Shown here piece after piece: positions 10,201 through 17,500 of a stretch of DNA of 64,000 nucleotides. The notes under the pieces are model-generated. The model had not been told where the DNA came from, searched no databases, and saw only the letters and a list, made by a program, of their open reading frames with translations. Made by a program: the position numbers and the translations under genes. The stretch comes from Stieleria maiorica (GTDB taxonomy: Bacteria > Planctomycetota > Planctomycetia > Pirellulales > Pirellulaceae). The stretch is taken from assembly GCF_008035925.1 (NCBI RefSeq), contig NZ_CP036264.1:6109641-6173640 (forward strand), in the 5' to 3' direction. Position 1 is the first letter of the stretch. Every line of letters starts with the position of its first letter.

Positions 10201-12862
10201 ATTGAAGGTGCGAGAGTGCCAACGACGATTTGACCAACGCGATCATTCCCGCCGCGCTGCCGGTGTGCCCGAGTTGTCCGGCGAGCGAACGCAGATGCAA
10301 CGGTTGCTCCCGCTCTGCCGCGTACGCTTGGGCGATCGCTTGGAATTCGTCACGGTCGTCGCCGGCAACGCCACCGGCCGACAACTCGACGGCCGAGATT
10401 TGATCGGCAGTCACGCCGGCTCCTGCGAGGGCCCGGCCGATGGCGATTCGTTGCGAGGTTTGTTGATCGTCGTGACGTGCGACACCGATTTCACGGATCA
10501 CCGACAGGATTTCGTCGCCGTCGGCTTTCGCGTCACGGAGTTTTTTCAGCAGCACGACCGCGACTCCTTCGGCCGGGGCCATGCCGTCTGAATTCTGATC
10601 CAACGATCGGACACGACCCGACGGACTCAACCGCCCGGACAAGCGGAGACATTCAAACGCGTGGGGGCCGAGGTCGCGTTGGGCTCCGGCGGCGATGACC
10701 ATCTTGCAGTCACCACGCAGCAGGAATCCACGCGCCGTGTTGACCGCCATGATGGAGGAGTTGTCGCTGCTATCCAAAGCGAACGCACCGCCCATCAGGT
10801 CATAGGTCTTGGTGATCCGCGAGGCCAGTGAGCTGTTGCTGAAGCCGCCCGTTTCGTCCAACAAGGCCGGCATTCGTTCGAGCAGCACCTCGGCGAATCG
10901 CCGAGAGGTCCGGGCGATCTCTGCCGCGGGGATGCCTTTCTCTCGCAAGACCGTTTCGATGACTTCACGCAGCACCGGCAATCGCAGCCCGACCAGGAGC
11001 TGGGAACTGGCTTCGCCGCCGACGAGATTGCCGACGATGACCGCGGTGTGCTCGCGGTCCAGCTTGGACTCGTATCCGGATGCCTGGAGCGCCTCGGCGA
11101 CCGTGTCCAGGATCATGAACTGGAGCGGATCGGCGTTGGCGACTTGTTTCGGCGGAACGCGATGCCGTCGCCAATCGTATTGGTAATCGCGGATAAACCC
11201 GCCGACCCAATGTTTGGCGTCGTCCCCATGATCCAGCGTGACATCCCAGCGGTCGGCCGGGACGGGGATCTTGGGATCTCGACCCGATGACATCAGGTCC
11301 CAAAACTGATCGATCGTCCGTGCTCCGGGCACCAGCAGTGCGGCACCGACCACGGCAATCGATCGGTCCTCGGGCGCCGTGTCGCGGCGAGATCGTAAAC
11401 GGATGGACGTGTCCGGCAAATATTCCTCCAACACGACATGCACATTCAAGCCGCCGATTCCGAACGCGTTGACGCCGGCCCGCCGTGGTCCGTCCGGCGG
11501 CGGATCCGGCCAGGGGATCGCGGTGGTCGGCAATTGAAAGGGCGCGGCCGCCCAATCCACGTTGGGGCTCGGCCGGCGCAGATTGATCAGCGGCGGGATC
11601 ATGCGGTGCTGCATCGCCAGCACCGTTTTGACCAGCCCGGCCAGTCCGGCGGCTTCCAGCGTGTGGCCGATGTTGGCTTTGACGCTGCCGAGGGGAATCT
11701 TGCGATCCGGCGGTCGCCCGAACGATTCGTTGAAGGCCTCGGCCAAGCTATTGATCTCCGTCGAATCACCGACCGGCGTCGACGTCGCGTGGGCTTCGAC
11801 ATACTGAACCGAGCTCGGCGTCACGTCGGCCGAATAGGCGCGGCGGACGGCAGCGATTTGACCTTCACGTCGCGGCGCCCACAGGCTTTTCCCTTTGCCG
11901 TCGGAGGAAACGCCGATGCCGCGGATCACCGCGCGGATCGGATCCTTGTCCGCCAGGGCGCGCTCGAGTGTTTTCACAACCGCGACGACGTAGCCTTCTG
12001 CGGCGACCAGCCCGTCGGCGTCGGCATCAAAGGGACGTGAACCGGTGGCACTGACGGTTTGCGCCTGCGAAAACAGAATCAAAGCGTCCAGCTTGCAATA
12101 GGACAGGCCGCCGATCACGGCCAAGTCGATGTCGCCCGTTTGCAGCGCGTGGGCGCCGGCGGCCAACGCGACCAGCGAAGAACTGCACGCGGCGTTGATC
12201 GACAGACAAGGGCCGTCCAGCCCGAAGGCTTTGGAGATCAGCCGCGCCGCTTCGGAGCTTTCCAGCAACGGCCCGCCGCCGGGATTCCGCTTCGGTAGAT
12301 CACGACGCACCCGAGCGGTCGTCTCGGCGACCAACGCTGCTTGCTCACGAGGAGCCAGCCTGGAAACGTGGTCCGTTTGACGAAGACAATCCATCGCCTG
12401 GGCAGCCATGACGCCGAGCGTCAATTCGCCGATCAAGTTGGAACCGCGCTGATGGCCGACGAACACACCGCCTCGTGTCGACTCGGTAGCGTGCGGATCC
12501 AGTCCGGCATCGCGAATCGCTTGACCGGCGACCTGGCACAAGTCCAAATGCGAGTGATCGGCGTTTTCGATGTCGTGATCGGTCAGACGAAACGGTTCGA
12601 TGGGTGCCGTGCGGTCGCCGACAATCCCGCCGATCTTGGAATAGGTCTTTCCGAATTGTCCCGGTTCGGGATCGTAATACCGCCGCTGGTCCAGTCGCTC
12701 GGCGGGAAGTTCCGCGATCGCGCTGCGGCCTTCGATCATCAGCGACCAGTATTCGTCCAAATCGCTCGCGCCGGGCAAACGGCAGGCCATCCCGATCACG
12801 GCCAAGGGCGTGTCAGCGGATCGGTTTTCCGAGGGTGGATGGTTGGGGGCGGAATTCATCAT
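4289..12862 (-). CDS. PKS-A: KS / KS-like / AT / repeat linker / C45-AAT acyltransferase / KR / DH megasynthase
   Basis: 2857-residue multidomain synthase. KS about 20-445 with the full triad Cys226 (NAACSSS), His358 (EAHATST), His400 (NIGH). KS-like about 475-930: the Cys position is Asp700 (DSSDNSS) and the HATGT His is lost, so it resembles a chain-length factor. AT about 1065-1360 with Ser1153 (AHSYGE) and PYH. Then six tandem 36-residue repeats (1388-1603) where PUFA-type synthases carry ACPs; I see no ACP motif anywhere. Residues about 1615-1960 match the acyl-CoA:6-aminopenicillanate acyltransferase/C45 Ntn family, with the GCT motif at Cys1710. KR Rossmann motif ITGGARG near 2272, followed by ASISGRFGG...Y. 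DH hot-dog domain about 2560-2857 (FLSQHLLRGRPILPF). It needs the ACPs of PKS-B. Last gene of the operon, 68 bp after the FabL-like gene. Confidence 0.88.
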   Translation of the reverse strand: MMNSAPNHPPSENRSADTPLAVIGMACRLPGASDLDEYWSLMIEGRSAIAELPAERLDQRRYYDPEPGQFGKTYSKIGGIVGDRTAPIEPFRLTDHDIENADHSHLDLCQVAGQAIRDAGLDPHATESTRGGVFVGHQRGSNLIGELTLGVMAAQAMDCLRQTDHVSRLAPREQAALVAETTARVRRDLPKRNPGGGPLLESSEAARLISKAFGLDGPCLSINAACSSSLVALAAGAHALQTGDIDLAVIGGLSYCKLDALILFSQAQTVSATGSRPFDADADGLVAAEGYVVAVVKTLERALADKDPIRAVIRGIGVSSDGKGKSLWAPRREGQIAAVRRAYSADVTPSSVQYVEAHATSTPVGDSTEINSLAEAFNESFGRPPDRKIPLGSVKANIGHTLEAAGLAGLVKTVLAMQHRMIPPLINLRRPSPNVDWAAAPFQLPTTAIPWPDPPPDGPRRAGVNAFGIGGLNVHVVLEEYLPDTSIRLRSRRDTAPEDRSIAVVGAALLVPGARTIDQFWDLMSSGRDPKIPVPADRWDVTLDHGDDAKHWVGGFIRDYQYDWRRHRVPPKQVANADPLQFMILDTVAEALQASGYESKLDREHTAVIVGNLVGGEASSQLLVGLRLPVLREVIETVLREKGIPAAEIARTSRRFAEVLLERMPALLDETGGFSNSSLASRITKTYDLMGGAFALDSSDNSSIMAVNTARGFLLRGDCKMVIAAGAQRDLGPHAFECLRLSGRLSPSGRVRSLDQNSDGMAPAEGVAVVLLKKLRDAKADGDEILSVIREIGVARHDDQQTSQRIAIGRALAGAGVTADQISAVELSAGGVAGDDRDEFQAIAQAYAAEREQPLHLRSLAGQLGHTGSAAGMIALVKSSLALSHLQSPVGRPPELPIDCVSNQSWCEFPATSRDLPVVDPSGRVYSTLHCHARGMASHVVIERGQPVPAATAQPGRDQTARPAVDRDHAYRSWICQADSPSGLIDIATQVAAGGAIDPIHPSRDIGPPSDQRHSLAIVYRTDDELRTKAELFVSSHAHPKRKALFQSQGIYCVERSRWPKVAFLFPGQGSQYPSMLTELVQTHPVASAAAERIDAILKSLQFPSYRDLVVDQADLLGQDVWRTQLSLLVADSILMEVVDAMGIRPDRISAHSYGEFPALVAAGAWDFTTAAVATYHRCRLITESKEIDGAMLAVDLDRHGAQTYCNATPGEAFVANCNSDRQTVIAGSRTAIENLKSRMVDAGVHARILNVPRPYHTPLMAPIQTAFRQQLDRLGIAPPRTPLLSSVDNRYVAEPDSIRENLVRQLVQPVLYTDQIRRLVDEGVNVLVEIGPSPVLTRLHEQIVGDELLWIATDNKKRHHDESLARLDAALRAAGVPIGQSDDMETRLRLTVSDTATPVGSRQTADLQTTSAGSRQRPGSTSDIEQAEPTPDMPVGSRQTADLQTTSAGSRQRPGSTSGGQQAEPTPDTPVGSRQTADLQTTSAGSRQRPGSTSGIEQAEPTPDTPVGSRQTADLQTTSAGSRQRPGSTSGIEQAEPTPDTPVGSRQTADLQTTSAGSRQRPGSTSGIEQAEPTPDTPVGSRQTTDLQTTSAGSRQRPGSSINVQESAANAEAGLPLLFLEGSPRQMGAAHGQSMTSAIHRMLDRYKEIAAGKFGRTLPELSRAKSMLDTLVDDSALQEVRGMADGAGVPVEALLEHNLYAYPEIGAGCTQVLAGRPSSTSHPAARPTETQWLHAANEDMPLGLFLRDTMRRCVQIRRPTAGFPHLLFSAAGHVLGINGVNAAGVVVTSSMLLDRPRRAETADGLLHSIVIRRVLESCKSVDDAVSLLRRERTTGGWGICISDAIGTEPAYVEYDCGTFQSKRIHDRHLVSNHAQLLPAVAKTPRHSLLRQQRLESLWRLKDDQDPSTAMLQRWMRDQYDEGRGREVRFATMNTIRRVDNQVSVLFDVRSGRAWTTPGNHEPSADANQFFELDLETLIGFQPAPQTRPRVTATRATENAPARASDRVITWQEFSQRSHAFGGRAANVGAGKVCDRFVLRCIQTPPAPQADVAATLQGGVLLLGDNAAADAFAESLQRAGVRCLHLRRLDDVDAATSFLDDFCRTGVPTNVFLLTAWDKDAALGASVDDWQRRRQSGLLVPYQLCQRWMTLLAENGLVGEGRIVGGVRLGGLLGFDDSLISPEGGFATGLVKGLLIELGFAAQTSFRARVVDFDQDADPHFIAARLIDEAASSAGRTAEVSYRGGKRHVVAPLHQPADQLPSVNPDFGEVWIITGGARGVTAKIAKAIGEQFGVKLHLIGSSPLPEIEDGWRNLSSDQRKQLRAEVVRKALQAGEVPIDAWSRVEKALEIDENLRAFAKSGLDVTYHACDVSDHRALARLLDRIRQTDGRIDGIIHGAGYEKASSFAKKKLASVERTIASKVDGAVSLMELTRQDDLKVFAAFASISGRFGGVGQTDYCLANELLCKLVSWFRKTRPEVHAVAFDWPSWDEVGMAVRPESRLAKTLVDAKYMPVDEGVAHFIDELQRGCPEGEVLVTDWERYKRYYTDHYVSSLSPYPMIDRVQDLDGANGHGITTARDVDPVNDNFLSQHLLRGRPILPFVAAAEACAETASLLTGGLAVNGLAVTTIENFRIVESMRFFTDQPQEIRVRAERSGDQIRCSMLSDFKNRKGQVLRKDRVHAECVIRSDQPDGAAIDTVEFPDVPYVPVHYLDHKLSVYHGPIYRQLEQFYYSRQESWAKIRIADPAEFLSAESGDSVLLPCVLIDTCVFSAGVHEWTIDRTSIALPHSIRRLRTFSPPVVGQQVTARITPLESTDKYATFNIDVWDQHRRPVLQIENYRANVLVATIPLDRAQSTH
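8055..8702 (-). repeat. Six tandem 108 bp in-frame repeats inside PKS-A
   Basis: Exact 108 bp period (landmark CTGGTGCTGCCCGG at 8163, 8271, 8379, 8487 and 8595, with a diverged first copy at 8055). Each unit encodes 36 residues rich in Ser, Arg, Gln, Pro and Thr (for example PVGSRQTADLQTTSAGSR). Copies are nearly identical in all codon positions, which points to recent expansion or gene conversion. Each unit holds the inverted pair CGGCTGAT/ATCAGCCG. The encoded stretch looks like a flexible linker between AT and the C45 domain. It has no Ser-bearing ACP motif. Confidence 0.9.
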
Positions 12863-12930
12863 TCGGTTCTGCTGCGACAGGCACGCGGCGGTGCGTGTTT
12901 GGCTACTCGTGCGCAGCTACACGTGTGCGG

Positions 12931-13695
12931 CTACACGTGTGCAGCGGCTCCCCCATCGACGGTGAGGGTCGTCGCTTGAATCAGATCACTGATCGGGCTG
13001 GACAAAAACGCGACGGCGTTGGCGACGTCGGACGCTTCCAATTGCCGTTGTCCCATCATCGTCTTGGCCGTTCGGGCGGCAAACATCTTTTCCGCATCCG
13101 GAATGCGACGCGTCGAATCGGTTTCGACCAGACCGGATTTGACCACGTTGACGTTGATGCGACGATCCCCCAGTTCCAAGGCCAAGTGTCGCGTGATGCT
13201 TTCCAAGGCCGCCTTTGAGCCGCCGATCAAGCCGTACATCGGCAGTGCCAGGTGTGACCCGTGGCTGGAAATCGCGATCACTTTGCCACGGTCGCGCGCG
13301 TTTTCCAGCAGCGGCACGGCGGCTTTGACCAGATGGACCAGCGCGAGCACGTTGGTGTTCATCGCCGCGGCGAAGTGTCTGGGGTTGGAGGCCAGCAGCG
13401 GGCGGAATCCGCCGGTCGCGGCGTTGCTGACCAGGATGTCCAGTTGCCCGATTTCTTGCTCGATGAATTCGAACATCGACTGCACATCGTCTTCTTCGCT
13501 GACGTCGGCGCGGATGATCCAACAGCGTCGCCCCAGCGACTGAATCTCTTTGGCGGTCGCCAACGCTTCATTCTGGGACGTGACATAGTTGACGATCACG
13601 TCACACCCCGCTTCGGCCAACGTGATCGCCACCGCGCGACCGATCCCCCGCGAGCTTCCGGTGACGAGGGCGACTTTCTCTTTCAGATCAATCAT
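12931..13695 (-). CDS. FabL-type enoyl-ACP reductase (SDR family)
   Basis: 254-residue short-chain dehydrogenase. N-terminal cofactor motif TGSSRGIGRA, then NAA and a catalytic Tyr and Lys spaced Y-x6-K (PMYGLIGGSK). The x6 spacing is typical of enoyl-ACP reductases rather than the Y-x3-K of ketoreductases, and the flanking SKAALESITRHLALEL strongly recalls Bacillus FabL. It would reduce the enoyl intermediate, supplying in trans the ER activity that neither PKS protein carries. The ATG overlaps the phosphopantetheinyl transferase stop (ATGA), so it is translationally coupled within the PKS operon. Alternative: another SDR that reduces a keto product, for example a 3-ketosphinganine-type reductase. 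Confidence 0.75.
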   Translation of the reverse strand: MIDLKEKVALVTGSSRGIGRAVAITLAEAGCDVIVNYVTSQNEALATAKEIQSLGRRCWIIRADVSEEDDVQSMFEFIEQEIGQLDILVSNAATGGFRPLLASNPRHFAAAMNTNVLALVHLVKAAVPLLENARDRGKVIAISSHGSHLALPMYGLIGGSKAALESITRHLALELGDRRINVNVVKSGLVETDSTRRIPDAEKMFAARTAKTMMGQRQLEASDVANAVAFLSSPISDLIQATTLTVDGGAAAHV

Positions 13696-14564
13696 GATGG
13701 ATTCTTAGTGTGGTGCTCGGTGTTCTCAACCTTGTAGCAGACATTGGCGGCTGCCCGTTTCACACTGGCTCCCTTCTCCCCCGGCCTTGCGGGGGAGAAG
13801 GGCTGGAGATGAGAGGGCCAGCACTGTGATTTGTGTGGACGCTGAGGCCCGACGGACACGCTGCCAACGAGCGAGCTCGTTCGTGCGATCGCGATGATCG
13901 CGTCATCGTAAACCCTCAATCGCACGTCCGCCGTGCGTCGGGTTTCGTAGTCAACGGTGCAGCCCTCGGCAGTGACTCGGGCAATCTGAACGTGGCGGGG
14001 GCGAAACGGTTCGCCGTCATTGCATGCTTTGAACGCTGCCTCCTTCGCCGCCCATCCCGCGGCGATCGTCCATCGGCGGTTCTCCAATCGGTGACGTTCC
14101 GCGGTCGAGAACCAGGCTTGCGCGAAACTGTCGGGCAAGGCGGTGCGATCGATCGCATCGACGCCGATTCGACACCCCTCGGGGGGATCGAGGTCATGAT
14201 GGTTGTGGCCTACCGCGGCAACCGTGATCGACGCACAGTGGGCGAGCGACAGATCGATCGGTTGCCGGACGTCATTTCGATAGACGACCGGACGGCGACC
14301 GCGTCGCGCCGATGCGCGTGAAAGGATCTGCCACTTCAGCGGCGAGTCATCGGCATCGGAGAACATCTCAACGAGCAGTTGTTTCGCGCACCACCGTCCG
14401 CCGATCCAGTCCCGGCGTCGATTCGGCGCCCGAAAGCAATCCAGTTCGTCGATCTCGGGCGGTGTCAGCCACGACCGGAGCGTCATCGGCCAAGGGGGAG
14501 TGGACGCGGTCGTGCCCCGTCGCGCGGTCACCGTCATCCACGATTCGCTGCAAGAGATCCTCAT
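13692..14564 (-). CDS. Sfp-type 4'-phosphopantetheinyl transferase
   Basis: 290 residues from the ATG at 14564, which overlaps the PKS-B stop by ATGA; the open frame runs further upstream but only inside PKS-B. Family signatures are IGVDAIDR (magnesium and CoA binding) and WAAKEAAFK. It transfers phosphopantetheine from CoA to the Ser of ACPs, here most plausibly Ser1110 and Ser1750 of PKS-B. Position between PKS-B and the enoyl reductase supports a dedicated activator. The C-terminal 45 or so residues are low-complexity and run through a hairpin repeat (13771-13802), so the tail was probably added by a repeat insertion. Confidence 0.85.
   Translation of the reverse strand: MRISCSESWMTVTARRGTTASTPPWPMTLRSWLTPPEIDELDCFRAPNRRRDWIGGRWCAKQLLVEMFSDADDSPLKWQILSRASARRGRRPVVYRNDVRQPIDLSLAHCASITVAAVGHNHHDLDPPEGCRIGVDAIDRTALPDSFAQAWFSTAERHRLENRRWTIAAGWAAKEAAFKACNDGEPFRPRHVQIARVTAEGCTVDYETRRTADVRLRVYDDAIIAIARTSSLVGSVSVGPQRPHKSQCWPSHLQPFSPARPGEKGASVKRAAANVCYKVENTEHHTKNPS
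13771..13802. repeat. Hairpin repeat within the 3' end of the PPTase gene
   Basis: Perfect 12 bp inverted repeat CCCTTCTCCCCC/GGGGGAGAAGGG with an 8 bp loop, followed by GCTGGAGATGAGAGGG. It is translated as SPARPGEKG in the PPTase tail. Confidence 0.75.
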
Positions 14565-17500
14565 ACGCCGATTCCTATTGCATCGGCGATGTAGTCGAAG
14601 ACGTCCTGCAAGGTCGGGAAATCGTCCAGCGTTAATGATTCGTCCGGCGTGATCTGAAAGTGCTGTCCGAGTTCGCCGAACAGTTGTGCCTTCTTGATCG
14701 AATCGATCCCCAGGTCGGCTTCCATGTCGGCGTCCATCTCGACAAACTCCGGCGGGTACCCGGTCTGTTCGACGATGAAATTGACCAGGTACTCCTGCAA
14801 GTCCGTTGTCGTCCAATCCTGTGGCCCGTTCGATTCAGATGGTGATGGAACGCTTGCCTCGATCGGTTGAGATTCGTTTGATATCGGCCGGATCATGCCA
14901 GCGTCCGCGATTCCAGCTGGATTTGCGTCCGATGGCATGGGGCTTTTGCCAGACAACACCGATTGCCACTGGGCGATCGGAACGCTCTCGGCTTGGACGG
15001 CGTGCAGGTCTTCGGCCAGGGCATCGATCGTCGTGCGGATTTGTTCTTCGCTGTGCCGTGCGGTGATCATGAAACGCAGTCGTGCCGCGTCGTTTTCCAC
15101 CGCCGGATAAACGATCGGTTGAATGTCGATGCCGCGGTCAAGCAGTCGACGAGACAGCAGCAACGCAGTGTGCGAGTTGCCGACCATGATCGGGACGACC
15201 GGCGTGTCGCGGGCCGGACCGGTATCGAGCCCACGCTGTCTGGCCAGTTCCAGTAGCAGCCGGGCGTTATTTTGCAGCTTGGCAACCCGCTGGGGTTGTT
15301 GTTGCAGCAGTCGCAGCGACGCCAGGGCGGCGCCGGCACTGCCCGGTGACAGGGCGACCGTGTAAATGAATCCCGGCGTGCTGTACTTCAGGTATTCGAT
15401 CAGCTCGCGGCTGCCGGCGACAAATCCTCCACCGCTGCCGAACGCTTTGCTGAGCGTTCCGACCCACAAGTCGATTTCGCCGGAATCGAGACCAAAGAAC
15501 TCGGGGCTGCCGCGGCCGGTGGTTCCCATCGTGCCGATGGCGTGGGCGTCATCGACCAACAGAAACGCGTCGTGTCGCCGTTTGATGTCCAGAAATGCCG
15601 GCAGGTCCGGGTGATCGCCGTCCATGCTGTAGGCACCTTCGATGGCGATCAACGTGCGCCCGTACTTGTGCCGGATTTTTTGCAGTTGGCGATCCAAAGC
15701 CACGCTGTCGTTGTGCGGAAAACTCAGTCGCTGTGCCCCCGACAGCTCGGCGCCTTGGATGATGCAGTTGTGGGCGAGCGAGTCGTGAATGACCAGATCA
15801 CCGGGGCCGAACAGATGCCCGATGATCGATTCGTTGGCGGCGTAGCCCGACGAGAAGACCAACGTCGCTTCGACGCCCAAGAACCTGGCCAATTCGTCTT
15901 CGAGTTCGCGGTGCAGCGGTTTGCCCGCGATCAGACGGCTGGCGGAAACACTGGTGCCGTAGCGATCGATCGCCTCTTTGGCGGCAGCCGAGACGATCGG
16001 GTCACCGGACATGCCCAGGTAGTTCGAACTGCAGAACGTGACGACCTGTTTGCCGTCGACGCGCGTGGTGTCTTGGGTGACGCTTTCGTGTTCGGCGAAA
16101 TACGGAATCGACAACCCCGCAAAATCGAGCAAGTCTTTCGTGCGGTTGATCCGCTTGGCGTCGGGGATCAGATCGAGGTTTCGATCCGGGCGATCTGCGG
16201 TCGTCGTGATTGAATCGCCCGCGCGGCGGTCGTGGGGGGATGGGGTGTTGTGATGGAGCGGTTGGTTGGGTTCCGGCACGTCGGGAAACCGCAGGCTAGC
16301 GCCATGCGGCTGATCGGGTGCCCGCACGCTGGCGGCATGCGGCTGATCGGGTGCCCGCAGGCTGGCGTCATGCGGCTGATCGGGTGCCCGCAGGCTGGCG
16401 CCATGCGGCTGATCGGGGGCATGCAGGCTGGCGCCGTGCGGCTGATCGGGGGCTGGTGTTCGGCGGCTGGGTTCGACCGGCGGAGCGGATGTAGCGTCCG
16501 ATGCGGCAAGGTAATCGAAGATATGTTGCAGGGTGGGGAAATCGTCCAGCGTGAGCGTTTCGTCGGGCGTGATCGCGAAGTGTTCGCCGAGCTCGCCGAA
16601 CATCTGCGCTTTCTTGATCGAATCGATTCCCAGGTCTGCTTCCAGGTCAGCGTCCATCTCGACGAACTCCGGCGGATAACCGGTTTGTTCGACGACAAAC
16701 CGGTTCAGGAACTCTTTCAGTTGGTCGTCGGACAAACCGGTCGAGACGGAGTCAGTCGGGGCGGCATGGAGGTGGTTGCTGCGAGTCGGGGCGGGCGTTT
16801 GTGTCGGCGCAGGCGTGTTTGTCGGGAGGGTCAGGCTCTCTCGGGCGTCGCTGGCCGCAGCGGGAACTTGCGACGGCGATTGGGCAACCTGCGACGGCAA
16901 TTCCGTCGCGGAGCGTGACTGACGCATCGCCTTGTCCCGCATCGCTTCCTTTCGCCGTCGCGTGGCGTCGACGACCTGGATGCCGTCGACGAGGCTGGAA
17001 TCGTAGGAGGCCTTGGCGGTCACGGGAGCGGTCACTGGGGCCTTGGGTTTGCTGGGAGCATGCACTTTTGCATCTCGCTGGAGAAGAATGTGATAGGCGG
17101 TTTGACGTTCGCAATTGTGGACGGCGGTGACAAGGCGTCCGCTGCGGTCGGCCGCTTCCAGCGGCTGGGGCTGGGGGGCGACATCAAACAACGGGTTGGA
17201 TTCGATCAACGGCAACGGGCGGGTCAGCCCGAACGTGGCCGTTGTTTTCAAGTGCTCGAGCTCGAGCGTCGACTTGATCAACGCGGCGACCGCCGACGCG
17301 GCGCCCAGGTGACCAGTTTGGGTCATCAGGCAATCGAGGGAAATGGGACGTTGCCGGGTGCGCTGGGCGTAGGCATGGTAGATCCCATCGAGTTCTTCGG
17401 CGGTCCGCCGCTGGCAGGCGACCGAGGTGGTTTCGATCCGAGCGACGTCGCCCGCGGCGAGCGGCCAGTCCTGGCGGGCGGTCCGCCGGAGCGCATCGTC

